Of a DNA stretch of 57,198 nucleotides, positions 23,263 through 31,509 are shown one piece after another; position 1 is the stretch's first letter; every line of letters begins with the position of its first letter. Under the pieces are notes generated by a model that was not told the origin of the DNA, ran no database searches, and saw only the letters and a program-made list of their open reading frames with translations. Origin of the DNA: Streptomyces sp. NK15101 (GTDB taxonomy: Bacteria; Actinomycetota; Actinomycetes; Streptomycetales; Streptomycetaceae). The stretch is taken from assembly GCF_020400725.1 (NCBI RefSeq), contig NZ_JAINVG010000047.1, positions 1-57,198 of the forward strand. Reading direction: 5' to 3'. The translations under genes were made by a program, and so were the position numbers.

Positions 23263-25841
23263 CGGGCGTCCCTCGGGGTGAAGCGGATTGCGGTGGCGTC
23301 GCTCAGGACGGTCTCGTCGAAGGAGGTGCCGAGGCCGTCGGTGCCGGCCTGGTTCTCGATGCCGGTGGTCGCCGAGCCGCCGCGCTGGAGCGCGCCGGAG
23401 CCGATGCCCTGGTACTGAAGGGTGATCGCGCCGCTGGCCTCGTCGATGACGGCCTCGAAAGAGACCCGCACCGAGGTGTCGGCGCCGAAGGCGGCGTTGT
23501 TCCAGACGATCGCGAACCTACGGGCGCCGCTCTTGCCGGTGACGGCGGTCTGGACACTGGAGCGCTTGTCCAGGACGAGGTCGTCCCAGAACGCGGCGAC
23601 GACACCGTTGGGCTGCGCGGCGGCGGGCAGCGCGGTGTTGGCGAAGTCGCCCAGGCGCGGCTGGAGGAAGTCGACCAGGCCGTTGGTGGTGACGGACGCG
23701 CTGGTGTACGTCACGCCGTAGTACGACACCGGGAACGGCAGGCTGATCGTCCTGGCGTCCTCGTCGCCGGTCAGGCCGGTGTTCGAGGAGCCCTTGATCC
23801 AGGAGGAGGCGACGGGGGCGCAGGAGTAGGTGCCGCCCGTGTCGGTGCGGTTCGGCAGCTTCACGTCGGCCGTCTCGGCGCCGTCGACCGTGAGCGCACC
23901 GGTGTAGGTGCCGTTGCAGACGACGGGTGCGGAGGGCTCGACCCGCAGCGTGTACGCGCCTTCGGCCACCTTCGGCAGGGTGTAGGTCCCCTGGGCGTCC
24001 GTGGTCACCGGGTCGACCGGGACGCCGGGCACGGAGACGGTGGCCTTCGCGAGCGGCCTGCCGGAGACGTCCAGGACGGTGCCGGTCACCGCGTGCGCGG
24101 GCACCGCGGCGAGCGCGACGTCCTGCGTCAGCGGCACGCCCGTGACCAGTGCGGCGTTCGGGACCGTGCCGGTCGTGTAGCCGTAGGCGCTGTACGCGAA
24201 GTCGTACGTGCCCGCGGGCAGCGACAGCCGGTAGGAGCCGTCGGCGTCGGTGGTCACCGATCGGGTCGTGCCGTTCGTGGTGGCGTCGACGGTGACGCCC
24301 GGCAGAGCGGCACCGGTCGCCTTGTCGGTGACCTTGCCGGTGACGGTGACCGCGGTGTGCGGGGCCTTGTCGATGGACGCGAGGATGTCGAGCTTGCCCT
24401 CGCCCCAGACGTTGTTGGAGCCGGCGGTACCGCCGCAGTGGGTGTCGGCGACGTCACGCGCGCCCTCGTCGAGGAGCCTGCGGGTCTCGTCGATGTCGCC
24501 TATCAGCGAGGGGGCCGCCGACCACAGCAGGGCGACGGCGCCCGCGACGTGCGGGGTCGCCATCGACGTGCCGTCCTCGGTGTTGTACGAGGAGCCGGGC
24601 CAGGTGGACCGGACGTCGACGCCCGGCGCGGTGATGTTCGGCTCGGCCGAGCCGTCGACCCGCGAGGGGCCGAAGCCGGAGAACCGGGCGATCCTGCCGG
24701 CCGAGTCGTAGGCGCCGACGCCGTAGGACGAGGCCATCGCGCCGGGCGGGTCGGTCGTGGAGCAGGTCACGCCGTTGCCCTCGTTGCCCGCGGCGAACGC
24801 CTCGAAGATGCCCGCGGCGTCCCAGGCGTCGAGGACGTCCTGGTAGAAGGGGTCGGTGCCGCCCGTGTTGCCCCAGGAGTTGTTGACGATGTTCGGCGCG
24901 AGGTCCGGGCGGGGGTTCTGACCGTTGCGGTCGGTCGGCGCGAGGATCCACTGACCGGCGGCCAGCAGGTCCTCCTGCGCGCACTCGGAGGTGCCGCAGC
25001 CCTTGGCGGCGATCCACTTCGCGTTCGGCGCGACACCGATGCCGTTCTTGCCGACCATCGTGCCCATCGTGTGGGTGCCGTGGCCATTGTTGTCGCACGG
25101 CGTGCTGCTGGTGGCGCAGTCGCCGGTCGCGTCGTAGAAGTTGTAGTCGTTGGTGAAGGTGCCGTCGCCGTTGTTGCCGCGGTACTGCTTCACCAGGTCC
25201 GGGTGGTTGTGCTGCACGCCGGTGTCGATGTTGGCGATGACGATGCCCTCGCCGCGGTCCTGGTACTGGTTCCAGACCTGGTCGGCCTTGATGTCGGCGA
25301 TGCCCCACTCGGGGGTGGTGCCGGCGGCGTCCCCGGAGGAGGAGGTGCGCGTCTGGGTGACCCCGGCGCCGGAGGTCTCGATGTCGTCGAGCTTGAACGT
25401 CTTCGCCTCGACGATCGACTTCACGTCCGAGCGTGCGGCGAGCTCGTCGACGAGGTCCTGGTCGCCGGTGACCTGGACGGTGTTGGCGATCCAGTAGTCC
25501 TTGTGACCGACCTTCTCCCCGTCGAGGAAGGAGGTGAGCGACTTCTGGCTGGACTCGGCATGGGACTTCAGCGCCGTGTACGCGGCCGTGGCGGCCTTCG
25601 CGTGCGTGCGCTGCTTCCTCGCCGCCGTCAGATCGGCCTCGCCCTCGAGGACGACGAAGAACGACGTCCGGCCGCCGTCGTGCACGGCGTTCAGCACGGA
25701 CGGGTCCACCTTCGCGGACGGAACCGGGGCATCGACGGCCAGGGCCGCGGGCACGGGACCGGCCAGCAGGGCGGTCACCGCGGACAGCGAGGCCGCCGCC
25801 GATAGGGCGCGTCTGCGCCGCTGCGGTCGGGACGGGTGCAT
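23259..25841 (-). CDS. Secreted subtilisin-family (S8) serine protease
   Basis: An 860-residue exported protease. A basic signal peptide (RRRRALSAAASLSAVTALLA) is followed by an inhibitor-I9-like propeptide (about 45-155). The catalytic domain has Asp206 (IANIDTGVQ), His254 (NNGHGTHTMG), oxyanion Asn321 (VNNSWGN) and Ser426 (DGTSMATPHVAG). Two carboxypeptidase-regulatory-like beta-sandwich repeats follow (VTGKVTDKATGAALPGVTV and VTGTVLDVSGRPLAKATVSV). The final 200 residues resemble a nidogen-like or lectin-like beta domain (GLVDFLQPRLGDF, FAIVWNNAAF). It is first in the two-gene unit with the FG-GAP protein. The ATG at 25841 is preceded by GAGGAG-like sequence. Confidence 0.9.
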   Translation of the reverse strand: MHPSRPQRRRRALSAAASLSAVTALLAGPVPAALAVDAPVPSAKVDPSVLNAVHDGGRTSFFVVLEGEADLTAARKQRTHAKAATAAYTALKSHAESSQKSLTSFLDGEKVGHKDYWIANTVQVTGDQDLVDELAARSDVKSIVEAKTFKLDDIETSGAGVTQTRTSSSGDAAGTTPEWGIADIKADQVWNQYQDRGEGIVIANIDTGVQHNHPDLVKQYRGNNGDGTFTNDYNFYDATGDCATSSTPCDNNGHGTHTMGTMVGKNGIGVAPNAKWIAAKGCGTSECAQEDLLAAGQWILAPTDRNGQNPRPDLAPNIVNNSWGNTGGTDPFYQDVLDAWDAAGIFEAFAAGNEGNGVTCSTTDPPGAMASSYGVGAYDSAGRIARFSGFGPSRVDGSAEPNITAPGVDVRSTWPGSSYNTEDGTSMATPHVAGAVALLWSAAPSLIGDIDETRRLLDEGARDVADTHCGGTAGSNNVWGEGKLDILASIDKAPHTAVTVTGKVTDKATGAALPGVTVDATTNGTTRSVTTDADGSYRLSLPAGTYDFAYSAYGYTTGTVPNAALVTGVPLTQDVALAAVPAHAVTGTVLDVSGRPLAKATVSVPGVPVDPVTTDAQGTYTLPKVAEGAYTLRVEPSAPVVCNGTYTGALTVDGAETADVKLPNRTDTGGTYSCAPVASSWIKGSSNTGLTGDEDARTISLPFPVSYYGVTYTSASVTTNGLVDFLQPRLGDFANTALPAAAQPNGVVAAFWDDLVLDKRSSVQTAVTGKSGARRFAIVWNNAAFGADTSVRVSFEAVIDEASGAITLQYQGIGSGALQRGGSATTGIENQAGTDGLGTSFDETVLSDATAIRFTPRDAR

Positions 25842-25883
25842 CAGGGCACTCCTCGGAGATGGGAGTCGGGGGTTGCCCGCACC

Positions 25884-26267
25884 CTAGGAAGCAGCCGTTA
25901 CCGAGCCATTACAGCTGTTGCCGCTCGCCCTTCCGCACGGGGTCACGATGGCCGTGTTTTTGCGCCCTGCCCGACTCTCCACGGACAGCAGCGTCCTCTG
26001 CGAGGCCACATCGGAGCCGGCGGCGTCCAGGCGCACGCGGACGTCGGTGAGCACCTGGCGGTCCAGCAGGTCGAGATCGCGCTCGTAGGCGCCGGGGAGA
26101 CCATCGGCAGCGCAGGCCAGGACGTGAGCGAGCGCGGGGGCACCGTAGAAGGGGTGGTTGTCAGCGCCGCTGGTGAATGGTCGGCGGGCGGCGACCACCA
26201 GCCAGTTGTGGGCGCGCTGCCAGGGACCGAGGCCGTGCGCGGCCCCCTCGATTCCGTCCACGCCCAC
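25884..26267 (-). pseudogene. Relic of a LanC-like (lanthionine cyclase family) gene
   Basis: A minus-strand frame contains GLGPWQRAHNWLVVAARRPF, then NHPFYGAPALAHVLACAADG and YERDLDLLDRQVLTDV, which resemble the N-terminal part of actinomycete LanC-like cyclases. The similarity is lost after VRVRLDAA, and the zinc-binding His/Cys region that defines LanC is absent. Upstream sequence is also degenerate. It is a truncated remnant; no lanthipeptide precursor or dehydratase is visible nearby. Confidence 0.5.
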
Positions 26268-26805
26268 TCATGGGCACGGCGAGGTCGTCCATTGGGCACG
26301 CGAAGACCAGAGGGCCGGATATGCAGCATCTGCCGGGGATCCGCCGCCTTACGGCTGCATACCGCTGCTCATGCCGTTCCGCCTCGTCGGTCAGTCTGGG
26401 ATCCAGCGCAGCCGGTAGCGCGCCTGTAGTTCGTCGGCGGTCATGCCCCGCCGCTACGTGTTCCTGTTGCCTCGATCGATACTTGCGGCAACGTCGGCAG
26501 CCGGGCTCGTACACGCTTCCGCTCCCAGCGCCGAAGGGGCCCGTGTGCCGCCGGCCGGGGCCGGTTTCCTATCGTGCCTCCGGCTCGCGAAGCCGTCGCT
26601 CGTGAGTTCCACGCTGCCGAGGGGCCTCGGGCGGATAGCAGACGGCGAGCCGACTTCCGGAGCGGTCGCGCGTCGACCGGTCGATGGCCAAAGGGGCCGT
26701 GTTCCATGAACCAGAGCGATGTCGGTGCCCGACAGGTCGGTGCGTGGACGCCCGTCGTCCGTGCGTGCAGAGCGGTCCCCGCATGGTTGATGGCTCATCA
26801 GGTAA
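26268..26805. other. Degenerate gap left of the island
   Basis: About 540 bp with no recognised gene. A short minus-strand frame beginning MTADELQARYRLRWIPD (26395-26445) has a plausible look but is too short to assign. Confidence 0.35.
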
Positions 26806-27042
26806 GTCAGCAACTGGTCAGCATCAGTCCCCGCGCGTTCCGGGACGATCGTCCCAGCAGGCGCCGGTGCGAAGGGAAACCCCAGGTGGGAAGCCGTCCA
26901 GCCCGACCGGAGCGATGTTCCTCACAAACATCGGACGGGGGTGTCGATGTAGAGTCGAGGACGCCCTTGACCTGCACAAAGCAGGCAGGGAGCCGTCTTC
27001 GAGGAGTCCCAAGTGCTGCGTACTCTGTTCAAGTCCAAGATC
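26806..27042 (+). repeat. Left attachment repeat: copy of the panD upstream region and first codons
   Basis: This stretch matches 54310-54548. By eye the match is roughly 85-90% overall, with a perfect 53-bp block at 26881-26933 and a perfect 42-bp block at 27001-27042. The latter includes the panD ribosome binding site (GAGGAG) and codons 1-10 from GTG 27013. Right after codon 10 (ATC, 27040-27042) comes TGA, so this copy is a dead end. The pattern is that of attL of an integrated element whose core lies in 27001-27042. Confidence 0.88.
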
Positions 27043-27090
27043 TGACTATTTGGCGTCGCCGCAGGTCAGGGGCATCATGTGCCCCCCTCA

Positions 27091-27115
27091 GGTCAGCAAA
27101 CGGTCAGCATGCGTC
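27091..27115 (+). repeat. 25-bp direct repeat near attL (possible recombinase arm site)
   Basis: The sequence GTCAGCA-N3-GGTCAGCAT-N2-GTCC occurs here, at 26806-26830 and at 54310-54334. Each copy contains two GTCAGCA half-repeats ten bases apart. Two of the three belong to the duplicated panD upstream region; this one lies between the core and the integrase gene. Arm-type integrase or excisionase binding is a guess from position. Confidence 0.5.
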
Positions 27116-27187
27116 CGCATGGTGTCCGCGCTTGCTGACCACCGACCCGCAGCGCGGTGCCTGAGCAGGATTCTTGGGCTGGAACGG

Positions 27188-28336
27188 ATGGTGCGTCACA
27201 TGGCCCGACAGCTCGCCCGCGGCATGGGTTCCTTCTTCAAGGACTGCGACTGCGCCAAGCCCACCCGCTGCCCCCACCCGTACTCGATCCGTTTTCGCGA
27301 CGCGCTGGGCAGGCAGCGCGAGGAGTCCGGGTACGCCACGCAGGATGACGCGATCGAGCGCCTCACCCAGCTGTATGCGGAGAAGAAGACCACGGCGCCG
27401 TCGGTGGCGGCGGCCCGCCGTGAGCTGGGTCAGATGACGGTCGAGGAGTACGCCAAGCAGTGGCGGCCGAGGCAGCGCCGGATGACGGACTACTCCACCG
27501 GCTGGCACGTCGACAGCTCGATCAACGTCCACATCGTCCCGCGTCTGGGAGCGCGGAAGCTGAACTCGGTCACCCCGATGGTGGTCGAGCGCTTCCTGGA
27601 CGAGATGGAGAGCGACGGGGTCGGCCGGGGCAACCAGGTGAACATCTTCCGCGTCCTGAAGACCATCCTGCGGGACGCGTACGCCAAGGGGGCGATGGCG
27701 GACGACCCGGTGAAGGGGGTTCAGGAACCGGAATATGTGCGCGAGCAGGTGGCCATTCCGTCCCTCGCCTACGTGGCGAAAGCGCTGACCATTGCCGACG
27801 AGGACTTGGCGCTGGAGATCGTCATGATGGCGGGGTGCGGCCTGCGTAACGGTGAGGCGCGGGCGGTGAACCTCCACAACGTGGTGGCGCAGGACGTCTA
27901 CCGGGTGCGGGAGCAGATCCACTCGAACACGCTGAGGCCGGCGAAGCTGAAGCACCGCAAGGCGGGGGAGTTCCGGGAGGTGCCTTTGCCGCGGTCGGTG
28001 CGGGAGGCGATCGAGCGGTATGCGGAGAAGCACGGCATCACGCGGGACGGCTATCTGCTGCGTGGTCCGGGCGGTTACTTCACCGAGGGCATGGAGCGGC
28101 GGCGGGTGAAGAGGCTCTTTGCGGACCTTCCGCCGGAGGAGGGGGTGGGGATGTACGGCTTTCGGCACTACTTCGCCTCGAACGCCCTGGGCAACGGGAT
28201 CCCGATCACCGACGTCGCGGAGTGGATGGGGCACAGGTCCATCGAGGAGACGTACCGCACCTACCGGCACTTGATGCCGGGCAGCATCACCAAGGCCGCC
28301 CGGGTCCTGGACGCCGGCCTCTGGGAAGCAGCCTGA
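27188..28336 (+). CDS. Tyrosine-family site-specific integrase
   Basis: A phage-type integrase of about 382 residues. It has an N-terminal CxC-type region (FFKDCDCAKPTRCPHPYSIR), a SAM-like core-binding domain (MTVEEYAKQW ... YAKGAMADDPVKGV) and a catalytic domain with Arg in CGLRNGEARA, the second Arg in GFRHYFAS (the usual HxxR histidine is Tyr here), MGH, and the nucleophile Tyr in YRTYRHLMPG. It presumably recombines the 42-bp core in the panD start. ATG 27188 or ATG 27200 are both possible starts; neither has a strong ribosome binding site. Longer in-frame starts would run through the attachment repeat and are rejected. Confidence 0.88.
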   Translation: MVRHMARQLARGMGSFFKDCDCAKPTRCPHPYSIRFRDALGRQREESGYATQDDAIERLTQLYAEKKTTAPSVAAARRELGQMTVEEYAKQWRPRQRRMTDYSTGWHVDSSINVHIVPRLGARKLNSVTPMVVERFLDEMESDGVGRGNQVNIFRVLKTILRDAYAKGAMADDPVKGVQEPEYVREQVAIPSLAYVAKALTIADEDLALEIVMMAGCGLRNGEARAVNLHNVVAQDVYRVREQIHSNTLRPAKLKHRKAGEFREVPLPRSVREAIERYAEKHGITRDGYLLRGPGGYFTEGMERRRVKRLFADLPPEEGVGMYGFRHYFASNALGNGIPITDVAEWMGHRSIEETYRTYRHLMPGSITKAARVLDAGLWEAA

Positions 28337-28994
28337 TTGCACGGCGTCGGGGCAATGGCAGGTTCTGCCTCTGCTGGCGGTGCAGCAACTGCTCTGCGCT
28401 TGACCAGTGGAATAGGTGGAGGTTGGGACTTTTCGAAACGCGACGGCCCGCAGACGGTCCGGACCTTGGCGGTGGGTGAGACATGGCCGGGCCGGCCATC
28501 CCAGTACCACGCCGGACGCGATCCCGGCGCACGAGGCCTGCTCATCCCACGCAGTCCGAACCCATCTCCGCCGGTGAGGGATCCGAACAGGGATCCCTCA
28601 CCTCTCCGAGCAGGTCTCCACGCACAAGAAGCGAGACCGATCCGACGGATGCCCGTCGGCCTTCGACCGAGAGGTGTGCCAGCAGCGCAATACCGTCGAG
28701 CGGCGCACCGACGAGTTCAATCAGTGGCGCGGCCTGGACCCTCGACATGACAAGACCCCACCGTCCACCTCGCCGCCCCCTTCACCTGGTCCATGACATG
28801 AGCTGAAGGAAACGGCTTGGGCGCCGTCACGTCGGGGGTGACGCGTTCGGGGCTGTTCGGCCTCGGGTGCGGTCCCGTCGTGACCTGCCTCTGCGCTCTC
28901 GCCGGTGACGCGACCGCGTCGGCGACGAGAAGAACGGCGGAGTGCCGGCCCGAGCAGCGCGATGCCTGTTCGGTCAGCGCCCCGTGACTGTGGG
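28337..28994. other. Gap between integrase and first deiminase
   Basis: About 660 bp with no recognised gene on either strand apart from a strong hairpin at 28573-28602. Confidence 0.4.
28573..28602. terminator. Perfect 12-bp hairpin
   Basis: GGTGAGGGATCC (28573-28584) and GGATCCCTCACC (28591-28602) with a 6-nt loop. It may insulate the integrase from the convergent deiminase unit. Confidence 0.6.
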
Positions 28995-30155
28995 TCAGGC
29001 CCCTGCCGGTACGACGGGCTGCGACTGGGTGGCGCAGTGGATGCCGCCACCACCGCTGGCGATGTTGTCGATCTTGACCTGGACGACGGTGCGGCCGGGG
29101 TACGCGGCCCGCAGGATGTCGTAGGCCACACCGTCGGCGTAGCTGTCGCCGAACTGGGGGACGAGTACGGCGCCGTTGGCGGTGTAGTAGTTGGTGTAGC
29201 TGGACAGGAAGTCCGTTCCCCTTCCTCGGATGTACCGCCGGTCGGGTCCGGGGAGTTCGGTGATGTCCAGTCGGCGTCCCTGGGCGTCGGTGGCGCTCTG
29301 CAGGACCTTCTTGGTCTCGTTGTAGACGGCGACCCACTTGCTGCTCGTGCCGGGGCCGGGCTGGTCGAGGATCACCTTGCCGGGCGCGACGAAGCGCGCA
29401 AGGCAGTCGATGTGGCAGTCCGTGATGTCCTGCCCGGCCAGACCGGGGACCCAGATGACCTTGTCGGCGCCGAGGGCCCACTTCATCGACTGCTCCACCT
29501 GATCCTGGGTCATGCCAGGGTTCCGGTTGCTGTTCACCAGGGAGCTGACCGTCGCCATCAGGGTGCCCTGGCCGTCGGTCTCCAGCGAGCCGCCCTCGCC
29601 GACGAACGGAGCCTGGATCCTGTTGACCCCGTACCGGCCCAGCAATGTCGTGGCCGCGGCGGCGTCGTTGGCGTAGGGCTGGTAGTAGCTCGTGCCGGTC
29701 TTGCCCCAGCCGTTGAAGTTGGTGTCCACACCGGCGATGGCGCCGGGGGCGACGACGAAGGTGGGGCCGAAGTCCCGGATCCACAGGTCGTCGTTGGCTA
29801 TCTCGACGACCTCGATGCCGTGGTACGCACCGGGACCGCAGACGTAACGGGCATCGGCGGCCTGCGAGGGGCGCGCCAGGACGACGACCGGCTCGAACCG
29901 GGAGATGGCGTAGGCCACGCGGGCGATGTCGTTGCGGACGCCGTCGAGCTGCGTGGACCAGACCGACGAAAGCGCCGGCCAGGCCATGAAGGTGCGGACG
30001 TGGGGGTCGGTCTCCGCGGGCATCCGCAGAGTGGCGCCCGACCCGGTGGTGGCCGCGACGGCGGTCGTGGGCAGCGCGGACCCGAGGGCGGCGAGGGGCA
30101 CGGCGGTCGCGCCGAGTTGGAGGAGCCGGCGTCGGGAGGTGAGGGGCGTGGTCAT
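28995..30155 (-). CDS. Tat-exported agmatine deiminase/PPAD-family enzyme (copy 1)
   Basis: A 386-residue member of the guanidino-group modifying family that includes agmatine deiminase and Porphyromonas peptidylarginine deiminase. Such enzymes hydrolyse a guanidino group to a ureido group plus ammonia. A twin-arginine signal (SRRRLLQLG at 7-15, Ala-rich to about residue 35) predicts export. Family motifs are all present: TFMAWP, WIRDFGP (substrate-binding Asp), EGGSLETDG, NSNRNPGM, DITDCHIDCLARF (catalytic His) and GGGGIHCATQ with nucleophile Cys374. The ATG at 30155 follows AAAGGA. It is transcribed alone from the operator-promoter at 30195-30223. It is very similar to copy 3, indicating a recent duplication. 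Whether the substrate is free agmatine, guanidine or protein arginine cannot be read from the sequence. Confidence 0.87.
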   Translation of the reverse strand: MTTPLTSRRRLLQLGATAVPLAALGSALPTTAVAATTGSGATLRMPAETDPHVRTFMAWPALSSVWSTQLDGVRNDIARVAYAISRFEPVVVLARPSQAADARYVCGPGAYHGIEVVEIANDDLWIRDFGPTFVVAPGAIAGVDTNFNGWGKTGTSYYQPYANDAAAATTLLGRYGVNRIQAPFVGEGGSLETDGQGTLMATVSSLVNSNRNPGMTQDQVEQSMKWALGADKVIWVPGLAGQDITDCHIDCLARFVAPGKVILDQPGPGTSSKWVAVYNETKKVLQSATDAQGRRLDITELPGPDRRYIRGRGTDFLSSYTNYYTANGAVLVPQFGDSYADGVAYDILRAAYPGRTVVQVKIDNIASGGGGIHCATQSQPVVPAGA

Positions 30156-30194
30156 GGGGGGTCCTTTGGTGAGGGGGACGAGGTTGTGGCGCCC

Positions 30195-30223
30195 ATCCTG
30201 ACCCCGACTGAAAATTCAGTCAA
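30195..30223 (-). promoter_or_regulatory. Promoter with TetR-type operator for deiminase copy 1
   Basis: On the minus strand, TTGACT (-35) is followed after 17 bp by CAGGAT (-10). The -35 lies inside the near-palindrome TTGACTGAATTTTCAGTC, arms GACTGAA/TTCAGTC at 30206-30221. A repressor bound here would cover the -35 and spacer. Confidence 0.8.
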
Positions 30224-30618
30224 GACTGTCCGGAGTGGTCCTGTGAGTCTTGTTCCGCTGGCTTTGGCGCAGGGGTCGGACCGTCAGGCAGGGAGAAGCG
30301 AACGGGCCCCGATCATCGCGGGGCGTGCTCGGTCGCCTCTGGCGAGAACGGCACGTCCTGAAGCTCGTGGGGCCGACTCTTCGGTGGAAGGCGGTGGTTG
30401 ATGCATGAAGATCGGAGCGCTGTCGCAGCCGGGGCCCGGCGGGTCGGTCTGTGGGAAGGAACGTACGGTCCTGTGCCCCGGGCCATCGATCATGCATCGA
30501 TCGGACGCCATGGGCGACGGCGAGGCCGGTGTGGGGCAGGGGTGTCGCCACCCGCTCCACCGCACCCCGACCATCGACCCGGTCGGCAGGTCCGGTCGGA
30601 CTGCGGGCCTGCCGGGGA
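30224..30618. other. Gap without recognised genes
   Basis: About 400 bp between the deiminase copy 1 promoter and the end of the DUF4436 gene. I see no gene and no clear hairpin. Confidence 0.4.
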
Positions 30619-31500
30619 CTACTCGACGTCCGACGTCCGGCGTTCGGCCCTGAAACCCGTGACGACCACGGTGACGAGACAGAAGGCGATGACGGTCTCG
30701 GCCCAGAGGAAGGCGATGTAGTCCATGAGGCAGCCGATCGGCGGCGTGCCCGGGGCCGTGTTGCGGAAGGCGGCCAGGGCGAAGAGCGTGGCGGCCATCC
30801 AGCCGAGAGCGGGCCAGGTGAGGCCCTTTCGCCGGGTGACGAGGAACCACGCCCCGGTGAGCACCGAGAGGGCGAGGCCCCACATGGCGGCCATCATGAA
30901 GGCGGTGAAGACGAGCACGCTGTTGGAGCGTCCCAGGCCGATGTCGAAGGCCGCGGTCCCGTCGTCCGAGGCGTCGTCCACCGCCGCCGAGAAGAGCGCG
31001 TCGCCGTTGGACAGCGTCATGTGGACGGGGACCTTCTGGCCGCCTTGGACGGCGGTGAACTCGATCGAGGCGTCGTAGGCGTCGAAGGGGTAGTCCGTGA
31101 TCGAACCGCCCTTCAAGGTGACGGGCAGGTCCATGGTCGCGATGCGGCTGTGCGCCTTGAAGGACAGATCGCCCCGGGTGGAGGTCGACGTCTGGAGCGT
31201 CAGGTCCTCGGTGGGCGAGACGCCGCCGGCCTCGGCCAGTTCCCCGCGCGGGGTGACGTTCACCCGTAGGGTCAGTTCCCGCCCGGCGGCGTCGACACGC
31301 TGGATCGAGGCCTCGACGTCCACGCGGTCAGGGGCCGAACCGCCCGCGTCGTACACCCGGTCCAGGGCCTGCCGTTCGCCGAACTGGAGCCACGTGCCCA
31401 GAGTGACGGCCGCCGCGATCAGGAGGCAGGCCGCCACGGCGGGGAGGAGTCTGCCGCGGCTCGGCCTGTGGCGTCGGGTGGTGGACACGGGCGCTCCCAT
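30619..31500 (-). CDS. DUF4436 membrane protein
   Basis: A 293-residue protein matching the DUF4436 architecture: an N-terminal membrane segment (LLPAVAACLLIAAAVTLGTW), an extracytoplasmic beta-rich domain of about 150 residues (VEASIQRVDAAGRELTLRVN ... YPFDAYDASIEF), and three C-terminal membrane helices (VLVFTAFMMAAMWGLALSVL, ALGWMAATLFALAAF, VIAFCLVTVVVTGF). Function unknown. It begins 9 bp after the stop of deiminase copy 2 and is almost certainly in its operon, so it is part of the same regulon. A GTG a few codons downstream is an alternative start. Confidence 0.78.
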   Translation of the reverse strand: MGAPVSTTRRHRPSRGRLLPAVAACLLIAAAVTLGTWLQFGERQALDRVYDAGGSAPDRVDVEASIQRVDAAGRELTLRVNVTPRGELAEAGGVSPTEDLTLQTSTSTRGDLSFKAHSRIATMDLPVTLKGGSITDYPFDAYDASIEFTAVQGGQKVPVHMTLSNGDALFSAAVDDASDDGTAAFDIGLGRSNSVLVFTAFMMAAMWGLALSVLTGAWFLVTRRKGLTWPALGWMAATLFALAAFRNTAPGTPPIGCLMDYIAFLWAETVIAFCLVTVVVTGFRAERRTSDVE

Positions 31501-31509
31501 GAATCGTGG

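Noticed and set aside
27013..27045. A ten-codon peptide at the left copy of the panD start
   Set aside because: It has a good ribosome binding site and would be translated if transcribed, but it is simply the truncated start of panD and not a gene.
26684..27187. An N-terminal extension of the integrase through the left attachment repeat
   Set aside because: The added residues are not conserved, run through the panD leader copy, and would make the integrase longer than its family; ATG 27188 or 27200 fits better.
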